Shown here piece by piece: positions 24,826 to 37,457 of a stretch of 64,000 bases of DNA. Under the pieces are notes generated by a model, which saw nothing but the letters and a program-made list of their open reading frames with translations, was not told the DNA's origin and ran no database searches. The stretch spans positions 1 to 64,000 of the forward strand of contig JABMCL010002109.1 of NCBI GenBank assembly GCA_018857735.1. Direction: 5' to 3'. Source of the DNA: Alviniconcha marisindica (taxonomy: Eukaryota; Mollusca; Gastropoda; Provannidae). Positions within the stretch are counted from its first letter, which is position 1, and every line of letters begins with the position of its first letter. Position numbers and translations under genes: made by a program.

Positions 24826-24949
24826 GTGTGCCCTATGATGCAGTTCCCACCCTTCAAGAGCAGTGCCGAAAACATGGCGGGCGTCTGTCATCTGTTGAGA
24901 ACAGGTTCATGTACGCCTGGACTGATCCTGAGCCCCCTGAACAGCTGCC
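24826..24949 (+). CDS. GLYAT-like protein, coding exon 4 (residues 104-144)
   Basis: The acceptor ttgcag|gtgtgc (entering in phase 1) and the donor ctgcc|gtgagt (leaving in phase 2) bound 124 nt. The join to exon 3 completes Gly104; the next residues are [20 protein letters not shown], then a linker with '[11 protein letters not shown]'. This corresponds to the hinge between the N-terminal half and the GNAT half of GLYAT proteins. The correct frame here is not the longest open one, but it is the only one that joins both neighbours. Confidence 0.78.
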
Positions 24950-24975
24950 GTGAGTTCTGCTTCAATAAATTGGCC

Positions 24976-24979
<4 letters not shown>

Positions 24980-25052
<73 letters not shown>

Positions 25053-25072
25053 ATGTGTGTATTTGTGTGCGC

Positions 25073-25117
<45 letters not shown>
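24980..25117. repeat. (TG)n microsatellite
   Basis: Two TG tracts (to about 25050 and from about 25074) split by a short TGTATT/CGCG interruption, beginning 30 bp after the exon 4 donor. Confidence 0.95.
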
Positions 25118-25120
<3 letters not shown>

Positions 25121-26650
25121 GCTTCATTTCAGTGTATTTGAATTGAAAGATAAGTTTGCAGTTTGTCACCTTCATGGCTATATACTGTTCTTTGTACTGT
25201 CCTTTTGGGCTATTTTCTTTTCTCATATTTTTAATGTATAAATGTTCATGGAAATATAAGTTTTAATGTGTGTGTATGCACGTGTGTGTGTGTGTGTGTA
25301 TGTTTAATTATCCTCCATTGAAGTGCTTATTATGCTGCAGAATTATATATATATTTGTCCACATAAAGTCAAACCAGTGGCAGCAGACTGCAACAGGCCC
25401 ACCCTCTTTATCATAGTAATGTAACTGTGGTTACCAGTCCTTCTGAGGATCCTACTACTGGAGAAAAAACCCAGCAAAAAAACAAAAACAAAATGGTGTC
25501 CATTTCACTATGGCATGAAAAACTAAATCAGATTTAATTCTGGGAGTGGGTGGTGACCCCAGATGGCTTTTTGTGGATTTCAGGTTTTTTTGTGCCCCTT
25601 GCCATGTAAGTAAGGTAGGCCTTTTTGAGGTATATATCTCATTCACTTGCTTTTTGTTTTTGCTCTGTTTTGTTCTCTCATCTCTGTCTCAGTCGTTCCA
25701 TACATTATATGGATTAATTGGAAGTGTCAACACTACTTAGAATAAATACTGTTCCATCGACACTACTAAGGATGGCCTTTCAACTGAAAGGGGGATTGCT
25801 TTGTCATTTTTAGTACATGCTAGGTCACAGATTTGCCAGCATCGTCTGTTTGATCTATTGCTGTACCTGAATGGTTAGTGGATCAATACCAAATAGAACC
25901 AACATGAATAATTTGTCAGGTATAATCTGCAGCAGTGGATCTTCTTACTGTTACTGCTGTGTTCACCCAAACTCTAATCATCCCCAGGTTTTCAATATTC
26001 TTCCTCCATCCACTTCCTTAATTGATTGCACCATAGCTCTCCCCCAAACTGTCAACTAACTGAATTTTTGTTTATTTGTGCTCAACTGGCAGTAAATTTG
26101 TAACCGATAACTAAAATTATATGAGACATTTTTTTGTTTTGTTGTGTTTTTTCATGAAGTGCCCGCTTTGCTTTCACCAGCACCAATAAAACCAGAATCA
26201 TTTTCAATCGAGATGGAACTAATTTCTTACTTGGGGCAGATGCGCCTCACGTTTACATGCCTGTTTTAAGCTATATTGCTGCCACGGTCTTATTAGTACC
26301 CAAACCTTTCAGAAGGTGCTTACAGCATTGGTGGACAGGTGTGCGGAAATAATGAGAGCCCTGTTACTTGGGTAACCAATCATGGCAAAGTTTGGAGGAA
26401 GAGTCATGGAAAGTGAGGCTGGGAAGGTGGTGTTTGCTCTGTCTGTTTTCCAGGATATCAGTCACTGAAGGTATTGTGCTTCCTCTGTAGTGGTACTTTT
26501 TTTCGCAGTTATTACTTTTCTTTCCCAGTTATATTCTGAGTATGCAAGAAGGTGTGATGCTGTCCACACAAACAAATCAGAGATTTGACAGTGTTGTCCG
26601 AGTTATGTAATCTTAAGTTTATGTTGACTTTCTGTGGTTACCTTTGTTGT

Positions 26651-27399
26651 TTCTCTGGTTATCAGAAAGCACAGAGATGCGTGAGTTGTATAATGCTCAC
26701 TATAGCAGCTGGTTGTTTCGCAGATTTTCAGAAAGCCTGACACTGGACACTCTTCAAACTGGGAAATGTTGAGGTTGATATTGACCATTTTCCCCTAGGT
26801 CATAACAGGGCCTCATGCTGGGTACTGTTTAACCGGGAACACCGTGGAGCATTGTGTGCGTTGTATTATGTTTAGTTAATATTGACTACTGTTTCCTAGG
26901 TTACCAGAAGGCTGCTTGTTGGCCATCTTGGTGCCTCTGGACACCACACCGCTGTGTAAACTGTGCAAACTGAGTTAACAGTGGCCGTTGTTTCCTAGGT
27001 TTCTGGAAGGCTTACCCTCTTCACATGCCAAAGATGCCACAATGCTGTGTGAGCTGAATGGCAAGACTCCATTGCCAAACTGATGTTGACCCCCTTACAT
27101 CCCATGGATACCACAGTGCTGTGCGAACTGAATGACCAACCTGTTGAAAGTGGCTGTTGTTTTCCTTGTGACCAAAAAGTGTGACGGTAACCCACGTACA
27201 TCCTAATTACGCCACAACCCTGCTGCGTAAAGGAGTTACAGATCAGTTCATCATATTATAATACTGGCGGTTGTTTTTCAGGTCACTAGAAGACCCAACA
27301 CTCACAGATGCCCATCCATTCATAAGGATGCCGCAGCATTGTGTAAATTGAGGGAGAGACCTCTCAAAGCAGTTAACACTGGCTTTTGTCATTTCACAG
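26651..27399 (+). repeat. Degenerate tandem copies of the intron 4 acceptor plus exon 5 start
   Basis: Repeated acceptor-like sites occur at 26723 (cgcag), 26798 (cccctag), 26899 (ttcctag), 26998 (ttcctag) and 27281 (tttcag) before the true one at 27399. Most are followed by a relative of 'attaccagaaggcctgacg' and then of 'cactgtgtgaacg', the first 65 bases of exon 5. Period is about 75-118 bp; two more degraded copies lack a usable acceptor (27080-27135 and 27161-27240). In the exon phase, the 26899 copy translates as LPEGCLLAILVPLDTTPLC and the 26723 copy contains LTLDTLQ, both clearly related to exon 5 (LPEGLTLTTLQPKDAPALC), and each reaches a stop soon after. I read these as partial exon duplications. 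Confidence 0.75.
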
Positions 27400-28039
27400 A
27401 TTACCAGAAGGCCTGACGCTGACCACTCTACAACCTAAGGACGCGCCGGCACTGTGTGAACGCTGGAGGCACTACCGCCCCGACCCGGCCCTGGACCTGT
27501 ACATGCAGGAGGTCACTCGCCGCTTCGACTCCAGTGCCATTGTCAATGCCGAAGGCGAACTGATGGCCTACATCGGCATGCAGTTCAATGGTGCCATGGC
27601 CATGCTGCACGTGGAACCCCAGCACCGGGGGCAGGGCCTGGGGCAGATTGTGCTCAGGGACCTCACACGGAAGCTTCTCACCAAGAAGAAGACGGTGTAT
27701 GGCCTGATCCCCACCAAGGACACCTCATTCCTCGCCACCAGCAGCCAGAAGCTGGGCTTTACCTGGGTGCCCCTGGGAAGCATGGCCTGGGTTCGCTATG
27801 AGCCCAAGGCCTCACCCGTGCCGCAGTCCCGCGGCGCCACTTCGCTGGTCTCCAAGCCATCAGGGGCGGCAACGATGGCAGCATGCCCTGGCACCTCTGC
27901 TGAGAACGGTGAAAGCTGTGATGAGGAAGATGGGCGTCTCCTGTTCCTCACCGCCTTGCCCCTGTCCTGCAATGAGTGCGCAGATATCAGCAGTGATGTT
28001 AGCAACGTCTGCTCACATGTACGAATCGGCATCTCCTAG
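27400..28039 (+). CDS. GLYAT-like protein, coding exon 5: GNAT acyl-CoA-binding half and stop (residues 145-357)
   Basis: The acceptor tttcacag|att enters in phase 2 and completes Pro145. Residues about 146-285 form a GNAT fold of the GLYAT C-terminal (FR47-like) type: a strand 'LMAYIGMQFNGAMAMLHVEP' runs into the acyl-CoA loop Q219-H-R-G-Q-G-L-G226, followed by a basic helix (LRDLTRKLLTKKK), the strand YGLIP and the closing strands 'LGFTWVPLGSMAWVRY'. The exon is visibly GC-richer than its introns. The last ~70 residues, after the GNAT domain, are Ser/Ala/Gly- and acid-rich with no domain I recognise, and make the protein longer than mammalian GLYAT. The stop is at 28037-28039. Confidence 0.88.
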
Positions 28040-28397
28040 GTTTGATAGTGGCGGGGTCCGATTATGGGATGATTAATTTTCTCCGTGCTGTTTGCAATTT
28101 AGACTATGATATTTGCAGGGAAGAAGGTCTGTGTTTTGTTACACTGTGCTGAACAAAGAGGCATTGAAAGAACACACTTAGACACTTGTACTTGTTCGCA
28201 CTTTTGAACTGTAACCCTTGTTTCTGTAGTGTTGGTGGTGAAGGGGGAGGGAATGGGGATTCTATATAAATGACATGCTTGGGCATTTCATTAGTGGGCA
28301 TTCATTTGGTTTACATGAATGTGCCAATTGTCACCATGAATTTTGAATTAGCCTATGTCAGTTTGTTATCTTGGAGTGTTGAGGAATTAAAAGAGAG

Positions 28398-28459
<62 letters not shown>

Positions 28460-29010
28460 TGTTGTGCACATGCTGTATTTGTTTTGTGTGACAGATTTGT
28501 TCGCTTTACACTGGTTATGAATGACTTTTTAAAACTTAATTTGTTTGATGGTGTTTTATTGTTGAACGGCTTTGTTTAAAAGTGACAAGTTGTTGACCAG
28601 TAAAGTGTCTTAAAAACCAAACCAGATATATACATCAACATTTCTTATTGAAATACAACGATGGACTGAAATGACTGTGATTTTGCTACATAAAGACTGA
28701 CACAAACTTGTCGCCAGCTTGATATGTTTTTCCGTTCTTATTCTATTGGTATTCTTGTACATTATTGTTACTTTGAATAAGGCTGTCATTACTCAACTGC
28801 TGTCAAGGTAGCATAACTAACATCAAGCAAATGACTTCACTGAGAACATCAAACACAGGGTGCTGTTATGGTAGTTAAATGACTACAAAAGGGTAAGTGT
28901 AAGCAGCTGAAGTGATCCTGAGATGACCCTGTGCAGTTGTGAAGGGGCATTAAAATCTAGTTACATTCTCAGCAACAATAAAACTCAATAACAAACGAAA
29001 TCATTGAGCC
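28040..29010 (+). other. Probable 3' UTR of the GLYAT-like gene
   Basis: Downstream of the stop are an ATTAAA at 28949-28954 and an AATAAA at 28977-28982, which would place the transcript end near 29.0 kb. A (GA)n tract at about 28393-28457 would lie inside the UTR. The exact end is inferred. Confidence 0.45.
28393..28457. repeat. (GA)n microsatellite
   Basis: About 32 GA units with one early interruption. Confidence 0.95.
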
Positions 29011-29996
29011 AAATTAGTCTGCTTCTGTTCAGTTTCAGTTTAGCGGGAGATGCATGAAGCTAGCCGCCTTCTTCCAGGCAATAAGTCTGGCTTGTGCTTG
29101 CTTTTTAATTCCCCTGCAGTGGTAGTACTGTGGATGCATAAATTAAGGTTCTGTCTCAGTGCTGAGAACCATGAACCATCACGGTTCCGTCTTTCAAGCT
29201 TGGAGTAGGTCAGGGTATGGATTTGCGTGCTTCATCTTGTTTGCTTGATATGGCGATTGGCTGGGAGGTTTCAAGGAAGGTAATAAAGGAAGCACTTAAT
29301 ATATATGCTGGAAAGGGTGAGAAAGGGCCATCGTCAATCTGTCAAATGCTGGGACAAAGGCAATCTTCTGGAAACTTCTGAGAGATAGGTGGGCTTTTCA
29401 GAGCTCATAAATAACATACTGAACTGAACTGAACTGAAAGGACCTTTCCATTTGTTTAGACACTACTTATTGAGTAACAATATAACTTTACTTTAATTGA
29501 CGTGTGTTCGTTTAACATAATTGCACATGCACAGAATGGTCTGTATTTTGTAATCGGGTAAACCATAGACAATTTCATTCCTAACATGAATGCTTTATCT
29601 TTTGTTGGCTGAAAAGATTACCATGGCACTGTCACCTTAAAGAAACAGGTAGATTGTAGCAGAATAAGTTTCTTGCAGAGTAATGGTACAAGAAGAATGT
29701 CGACGGCCAATTATTCCAATCTTTTCAGAATTGGTTCTGAGTGCCACAGGCTTGAAAGTTTCAAGAATTCAACCAGTGGACGCTAGTTAAAGTGGACATT
29801 ACTTCCTTACTTTTGCTGTGCCATAGTACATTTATCCATCAGTAATGATGGTGATTGAGAATTTTAAAAATAAAATACGGGTGAACGGACATTTACCTAT
29901 ATAGATACATTTATTTTAACCTGCTCTTCTAAAATTCAGATGCAAAATGGTGACAGGACTCTGATAGTTAATAAATACTTGGGGTGCGAGGGAGGT

Positions 29997-30030
<34 letters not shown>

Positions 30031-33000
30031 GGGGTGATATAAAGGAACTTATGCTGCAGACATTTTGGTCTGTTTTAAAATGTGTAGTATTCGTGTTTAT
30101 TAGAAAGTTCGATCGTGTGAACGATACGTCTTTCAGATGGATGCTTGTGTAATCACCACATATGCAGTTGCATTTATGGGAACATAATGGCCCTAATCAC
30201 ATGTATATAAAATGATATGATGACCATTTTTGTTTCCTGTGTGAATGATGGATTGGTTTGTGATGGCCTTTAAAACCGACCTTAATTATATTTATAGTGA
30301 CACAAACCTTCCATAATCCAATATGGGATCCTTTAAATTGTCATTAATTATTTACTGTATTCATAGCCATGAGTGTATCATGGTAGATTACAATGATAAA
30401 GTGGCTGATCTCAGAACGATTTGGTTTTGACATATCAAATTGCATTTTGTATTTTTATGACACAGTAATATTTGAACTAGTGAGTGAACATGGTGGAGAA
30501 AAATAAGTAATATGCATGTATAGATTTCATTTGACGTTCATTTCTTATGTAAAGCACAATTTATGTCACTGTTCAATGCTAAGTAAAACACTGTGGTGAA
30601 AACAAAGTGCACACCACTTAAACTGCAAATCCAGTGACTTGTCTGGATGGAGTGTGGTTTTCTGCATCATTGTATACAATACATTTGCATTTACATTGTA
30701 CTGTATTGTCATTTGACATCATAGATTATACATACATTTAAGGAACAAACAAAACAACAACTACAGGGCTTGAGTGTGTGCATGTGGTTTGATTTTCAAA
30801 CCTCCCTTGGTTTGCTTATTAAAATTTTGATTAGTTTTATAATAATAGCATGATGGATTTTTTTTTTAAAGCAGTAAATGTGAATACACTAATGATATAA
30901 GAAGCAGGCATCCACTTGTTGAAGCATGCATATGACATGTGCTACATCCTTGTTTTGGGCAAGAATTTTTCATTTACCTGATTTTATGTCAGTAAAGAAC
31001 AAGCAAACTTCTGGTCTTATTTTTTGGTCATATAAATATATGCTTGTTTTCACGTTTTTTTTTTAGAAACCTGCTTTTCATCTACTTTATTTAGACCACA
31101 CTGTGTGCGTAGGTGTAACTTCATCTTCAGAGAATGTTTGCTTGTAAAGACTATTAGACATGTGTCAATCATAATTTGTCAAATACTTGTGCATGTCATT
31201 GACTATTAGACATGTGTCTGTCATAATGTATTGCTTATTTAACCCAACCTCCACCTGCCCCCACCCCCATCTTCCTCTTTATATTGGAGTATTGCTTCGT
31301 ATTACAGTGTCTACCATATAAATTTTGTTGTATATCATTGCAGTTGGTTTTGAATTTTGACAGAATAAGGTATTTACTGCATTGTAACATTCCGTGCAAT
31401 TGAAATGCAATATCTTTTTTGTTTTTTTGATTTTTGTCACTCACATGTGGATTTTTATTTTCTTAAGATTCCTGGTAATGGTGTTTAATAAGTGTTTTTG
31501 TATGAAGGGTATGACGCAACTAGAAAAGAGTTTCTGGGTAACCGTTTTGATATTGCTATTTTAATACAAGTACATGTGATAGCAAGGGCAGTAACTGCAA
31601 TGTATACACATCAGAGACTTATTATTCTGGTTTTAATGTTTCTTTCACTATTGTGGCACTGACGCATCGGAAACGATTGCAGACACAGAGACATGTCCCC
31701 ACAAGGCAACACCGCCAGCCCCCAAGACTGAAACACAAGTCACACAAAGGTCTCTTCCCCTTGTTATCAGTTACTGTTCTTGCTGCTACTTTACTTCTTC
31801 ACCTTTGGCCTAATTTGCCTCTTTGGTTTATTGTTATAATTGAATAATGCTGTTCGGAGAGTGTGCATGTAGGTAATGTGATTAAAGGTTTGTTTCAACT
31901 GCATTCTTGATGTTCTCATCAAGCCTTTTGTTTGTGTTCCCACCCCAGCACATCCTTCCAAAAGTAAACACTGTTAATAGTGGCTGTATCAAACATTTGT
32001 AAAATTTCTTCAGTCATGGACATCAGACCTGAACTACTGACAGAATTTTAACCGACAGTTTGGTAGACTGGTAACTAGCTAAGACTGAGTGTCAATTTTA
32101 CCATATTTCCAATGTTATAAATCCCTCTCCCCTCCTCTATCTGTCTGCCTCCCCTCCCCCCAAAAAAAATAAAAAATAAAAAATAAAAGCTAATTCACAC
32201 GATGTTTCTTTTGCTTTTTATCTCCTTCAGTTCATAAACCTTTTGGCGCTGCTTCCTGTGTAAGCACAGTAACTGGCAACAGATACAATGTGTTTGACCT
32301 ATGTCAATCTTCTAACTGTGATGACAGGAGTTTATGCAGAGGCACCTGCAGTGGCCCGGCACTCTCTTGTTTCCTGCGATTTCTTTCATCTTTCTCAACT
32401 CTTGGCCATTCCCTTCAGCCTTCACTTTATTTGCTTTTTTCTTCAAGATAAAGGAAATGAACGTTATTTGAAATAATAACATCCCCTATTATGTTCATTT
32501 AATTATTGTGTCAAATATATATACAGCACTGGCTCATGAGTGGAAAAGTCCGACTGTTAGTCACCCAGACACTGTGGTCCTAGTGAATTAATATAATTTT
32601 CTTGGCAAGCCTCCTGTAGCACTGAAAGCCCATATACTTTTTCCCCTTTCAGGTATGGTGCATGATGGCAAAATGTGATGAACAGTTCAAGAATTATCAT
32701 TGTAGGCTGACACCATTGTTACTAGTATCAGGTAATGTGCAAAAAAGGGGCAGCCTGCTTTGATCTTTTATTTTAATGAAATGTGGTGGTTGTTTTTCAT
32801 ACGTTGTGAAAGCTTTTTTTCTACACCCAAGACAGAATAGGCAGAAAAAATAAATTTCTATGTCTTATGCGTGGGTTTGATCAGTTGATGTGACAATCAT
32901 GTCATGTTTGTGTAGCCATTCTTCAGTGATTGTACGTAAGGGGTGCAAGAACAGCTATGGTGCAAGGCTCTGACTCTGACAGACTCTGGCTCTGGTTCCA

Positions 33001-33192
33001 GCTGGGTTTTGGCAATCGAGCCGCAGCATCTCTCCTCTCTCCTCAGTTATTGACTCCCGATTATTATGGGCTTTGTCTGAAGCAATAAAGAATCAAAGTC
33101 TCTCTGGCTTTCTCTCTTGGCTTTCTCTCCATGTCTGTCTCTTTCACACATGACATGTGTGCACACAGAGACACACTGACACACAAGTGGCT

Positions 33193-33233
<41 letters not shown>

Positions 33234-33242
33234 ACAACAAGG

Positions 33243-33274
<32 letters not shown>

Positions 33275-33402
33275 AGGCACACATACACTGACACACCCAA
33301 AGATACACACACACACACACACACACTGCACTACACCGTCACACTAAGTGACTAACACACATTGACTCCGCTAGTGATAAATGCAGACACACACTGGCAC
33401 TG

Positions 33403-33452
<50 letters not shown>

Positions 33453-34044
33453 CACACACACAGAGAAAGAGAAGCATACACTGTGGTACATACACACGCT
33501 GGCACTGATGCTGACACATACACACACTCAACAACAATCCAAACTGAGATTGGTTTAGTGTTATGCTGACTTTGCAGTGATGACCCTCTGGCTGTTGAAA
33601 AACCCAGTGGCACTAATTGACTTAAGGTCTCATTCTTCTTCTTTCACAGAGTCATTTTATATTATATATATGTAATCATTCCATACTGATTCACAATCAC
33701 CACAAATATTATTTCTTATATCTGTGTGGTCCCCAAGGAAGGTCCCCAGCAAAGATTTGGACATACCTTCCACCTTTTTGATCTTGTAGTCTCGTCATCA
33801 TCAACATCATGAACAATTAAGCAAATTAAAAAAACTTTAGAGGAGATTGGATTTATTTATTTGATATTGTTCTTCTTCCTCTGTTCCTGACAAGGATGGC
33901 TGGGCTCGGTCAGAGCATGGCAAGTCTTGCAGTGATGTGTAGTTAAAAGGTGGTAATGGTCAGTGCCTTGGGTGTTATTAAACCATAATAAACAATAAAT
34001 AAAACAGCTAATCAAACTAGTGAAAACTATATGTAATATTCAGG

Positions 34045-34075
<31 letters not shown>

Positions 34076-34440
34076 TGTGTGTTATTCAGGATACATAAAA
34101 GTAATGTCTCAACTGTGAACTACTTGCTTGCTTTTTTATGGTAACGCCTAGCTGAGTCTCAAGTGTCTCAGCCTAATAATGTTAACTAATCTTACACTTG
34201 AAATAGGGGCTTGTGCAGTATCATCAACAAGAACTATATAGGGCCTATATATATATTAGAGAGGGCCTATAGGTCTACGGAGGGAATCCCTAACTACTGT
34301 GGCGGGAAAAGTTATCATCAGTAATTTTAAAACTCCCATGTAGACGATCTTTGCTCTGGTTGCAGGCAGCTGTAACTATGAAGGGTCCAGTTTCACAAGC
34401 TAATTCAAAATGCCTGGAAGGGAGGTAATAAGCAATACAT
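29011..34440. other. Intergenic DNA between the two genes
   Basis: I see no coding exon, RNA gene or transposon ORF. The DNA is AT-rich. It contains a short TG tract at 29998-30030, a ~50-base duplicated segment around 31150-31230 (actattagacatgtgtc twice), and CA tracts at 33195-33342, 33410-33458 and 34045-34080. Confidence 0.6.
33195..33460. repeat. (CA)n microsatellite cluster
   Basis: Several AC tracts split by CACTGAC-type spacers, with the purest at about 33410-33458. This is the last large CA cluster before about 62.9 kb. Confidence 0.9.
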
Positions 34441-34455
34441 GACATCTGCAGCAAA

Positions 34456-34545
34456 GCATTGTGGGAAGTTCCATATTCCGCCATATTGGCAAAAAGAGAC
34501 GCTTGCCGCCATGTTTTGTACTACATGAAAGATCTGCGCGTTGTA
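34456..34545 (+). promoter_or_regulatory. Candidate TATA-less promoter with ZNF143- and YY1-like elements
   Basis: 'gcattgtgggaagttcc' (34456-34472) resembles the ZNF143/STAF motif read from its GCAT...TGGGA side. 'ccgccatattgg' (34478-34489) and 'gccgccatgttttg' (34505-34518) resemble the reverse complement of the YY1 site AAGATGGCGGC, which in TATA-less promoters often lies at or just after the start site. The region is locally CpG-richer than its surroundings and is followed within 130 bp by a consensus donor. It could drive the constant exons starting at 37431; this is inferred from motifs only. Confidence 0.4.
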
Positions 34546-34637
34546 GTTATGCTTGATAGATTTATCAGCTGTACAGACCGATCGCAAAGGAAAAAGACGT
34601 TGATGTGCATAAACTTGATACGACAGCTGTAAAATCG
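34530..34637 (+). other. Candidate 5' UTR exon of the exon-array gene
   Basis: A strong donor, aaaatcg|gtaagt, at 34637/34638 follows the promoter-like motifs. The next good acceptor with a coding exon is ctgtgtgcag|atactc at 37430/37431, 27 bases before the start codon. The 5' edge is a guess. An upstream ATG at 34605 would give a short frame. Confidence 0.35.
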
Positions 34638-37430
34638 GTAAGTCGGTCAGTTCGCACAAATTTTGAATCTTCTGGGGCGAACAAAGAAACCATTTCCCCG
34701 GCCCTATTATGCATTGCTTCCGACCATCTTCCCTGTGTACAGTTGGAGGTCGACGCTGTAGAAATTGACGATTCTGTGACTGCGAGCGTGAATTTTGATT
34801 GTGAGAATTGAATTGAAGAAAATGTAAAGGCCATACGTTTTGCTAATATTGGTAATAATAACTTGAATAAATGGATAACCCTGTTTAGCTTGGAAGACTG
34901 AGTCGTTGATTTAAAAAAAAAAAAAAGTGTGAGTCGCACGCTCCCTTGTTGAATCCATGTAGCGGAGACCGCCGTTTGGGAATCGCGCTTCTCAGCCAGT
35001 TCAGTCATTTCATCACCAGCAAGTCACAGCCAGATTCCCGCCTTTCCGCCCCATACTGATGTGGTTTAAAACTCATCTAATCCACGCAGTACAGGTTCCC
35101 AAAAATTCAAATTCAAAAGCTTTCACCCTTTGACATAGGTCGTACCGCAAATGAAATCGTAGGACACGATAATCGAAAACATAAGCGGGTATTTCCTGTG
35201 CCTGCTACAGTACTACTACTAGTTTAAGTGTTATTTGCAAAATTCAGGGACACATTTTTCATACAGACAGCATACATTTTGTTTTCACTGATGTTTATTA
35301 CTATATTAGGTACCGGTAGCCAAGCGCTAAATTTTCTGGAAGAATTGTTTCTACAGACTACAGGTAGGCCTAAAACAAAAGACTACAGTTACACTGTTAC
35401 ACTACAAAAAAAATATCGGAGTGTGACTATGTGAGTGTGACCTTAAGTTTTAGTGTTACATTTTGCAAGTTACATTAGCAGCTAAATATTGTTGGAAATC
35501 CAGCAAATCCTAATTTTACACTTTTTGTGATTTGGAAGACTAGCCCATATGAGTTATAACCCTGCTTATTCAGCATAAGAATGACATGCCTGCTGAGTTA
35601 AATAACCATGTCATATAATTAGAAGCGTTTGGTTTTACAGATATTCATTAATTCAGAAATAGTTTTCACACATTTTTGTGTGCAGCCCACAGCATTCTTT
35701 TCCTCAAATTGGACTGGGAACTACAGTCGTGAATTTCTTTGTCCGTTTGTATTTAAAGTCTTTTCACATAACATCATAAGTGATATTAGACTGAATGAAA
35801 ATTGGCACAAATAGTAGGTTTTGAAATGCTTTGGTGCTGAGAGGAATAAAGGTACATCTTAGAAATTTTGCATGCAGTTTCTTGTTTCACCTTACCATAA
35901 ACTTCAGATTCATAGAAATTGTACCAGTCTACCACTCAAGTTCAAAACATTTATTCATGATATGTTGACCAGGGCTCCTGAAAACCCCCAATCTGTGTGT
36001 ATTCACATACTATGACTTCAGATTCATCCTTTAGATTTCCACTTAGTATCACTACTATCAGAGTATGTGAAAATAAATAATGCTTTAAAATCGGCAGCAA
36101 GGAATGAAAATACCCCATAAAAAAGTGTAGTGGGTGATAATGACCACCAGTTTTTCACCAAGGCAATGTAAACAGTACAGCGCCTTTTTGAAACTGCAGT
36201 GGCACAAACAGTGAGGTCATGAACAGTGTCAAATGTATTATGAATGATAATATGAATTGGTGACAGAATACCTTCCCCCACTGTGTGTGGTGTGTAAACT
36301 GTAATGTTGTCATTTTGCATTCATTTTTTATTTATTTTTAAGTATACCCTTTAGAATTTTGTAAGAGGGTGAAAGTACCCATTTAAATTGCAGGACAGGG
36401 GTGAGCCCACTGTCTAGAATGTGAAAAATGGGGATCCCTGAATGACATAATCAGGTCAGTTAAAAAAAAGAAAATGTTCTGTGACTCAAAACATAAACCA
36501 CTAGCCTCTTGTGCAAATCAGAATTTGGCCCTCTTTGATGATTTATCTGAATTTTGTTAATTTAAAACCTTTTGATCATCAAAGGCAAAATCAGGTCTTG
36601 ATCATTTTAGTTTGTGTGGCTTTGCAGGGGTTGTGCTGCTTTTTTACCAGAGTATTGTGTCAACCAACGCAAAACATTACATATTTTGCGTCAGTGATAC
36701 CAAAAAATGTGGACAGCATAACCTAGAATTAGTGCACAAACCATTGCTCCTGATAGAAAGTTTAGGTGAGGGTCACAGTGACCCCATGTCAAAAAAAATC
36801 TAAGGGTCACAGTTCTCACACAGCCTAAACTGGGGGTCACAACACTGAAGTAGCAGTGCTCTGGATAACACACTACTGCGGGTCTGTTAGTGTTATGCAT
36901 GTTTTGCGGTGTGCAAAATTTTGCGGTGAGCGTGACCCCTGCTTTAGGGGCTAGTAGTAATTCCTTTTCGTTAATGGATTCTCATATTGACTAGCCCTCT
37001 TGGGCTTGGAGAATGTTTTTAAATCTACACATGCCACACAGTTGCACACTTTGTTGTCACTTTGTTGTCTTTGAATGTGTTGATGTTGTCACTTGTGTCT
37101 GCCAGCAAGATCTTTAAGTTTCTGATTAACTGTTCTCTCTCTTTTCATCTCATTTGGACCACCCAGGACTGGACTGGTGTGTTTCAAAAATCATTAAAGA
37201 CTGGTTGCTAAAATGCGTAGTGGAAACCCTGGTCTGTGGACCATCTGTCATGAAATGTATTGTGCTTGCTTTGAAAAATGACTGTTATACCAACCAAATT
37301 AACTTTTTAAAGTACCTTCTGAAATGTCTGTACTGTGTACATGTTGTTACTTTTTGTTTTGCAGGTTTGAATTCTACAAACAGGATTTTAAAAAATAACA
37401 CATTTTTCATAAATTTGTCTCTGTGTGCAG
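34638..37430. other. Candidate 5' UTR intron or intergenic DNA
   Basis: No coding sequence is supported. The DNA is AT-rich and almost free of microsatellites. A frame at 37154-37465 overlaps the first coding exon in a different reading phase and looks spurious. Confidence 0.5.
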
Positions 37431-37457
37431 ATACTCAAGAGTTGAGCAACAAACAAC

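Larger units (their letters stand above)
3889..28039 (+). other. GLYAT-like acyltransferase gene, span of the five coding exons
   Basis: The five exons (81, 114, 115, 124 and 640 nt) sum to 1074 nt, giving 357 residues plus a stop, with every junction in frame (phases 0, 0, 1, 2). Family members transfer an acyl group from acyl-CoA to the amino group of glycine or another amino acid, usually in mitochondria. Here only membership is supported, not substrate. Mammalian GLYAT proteins are about 290-300 residues; this one is longer because of a C-terminal tail. Introns are about 13.1, 5.5, 2.0 and 2.45 kb and are loaded with simple repeats. The gene is complete in the window unless an extra small exon was missed. 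Confidence 0.8.

Noticed and set aside
34565..35008. 147-codon minus-strand frame opposite the promoter candidate
   Set aside because: No recognisable domain, it crosses a poly-A/T run, and no splice or promoter support is seen on that strand.
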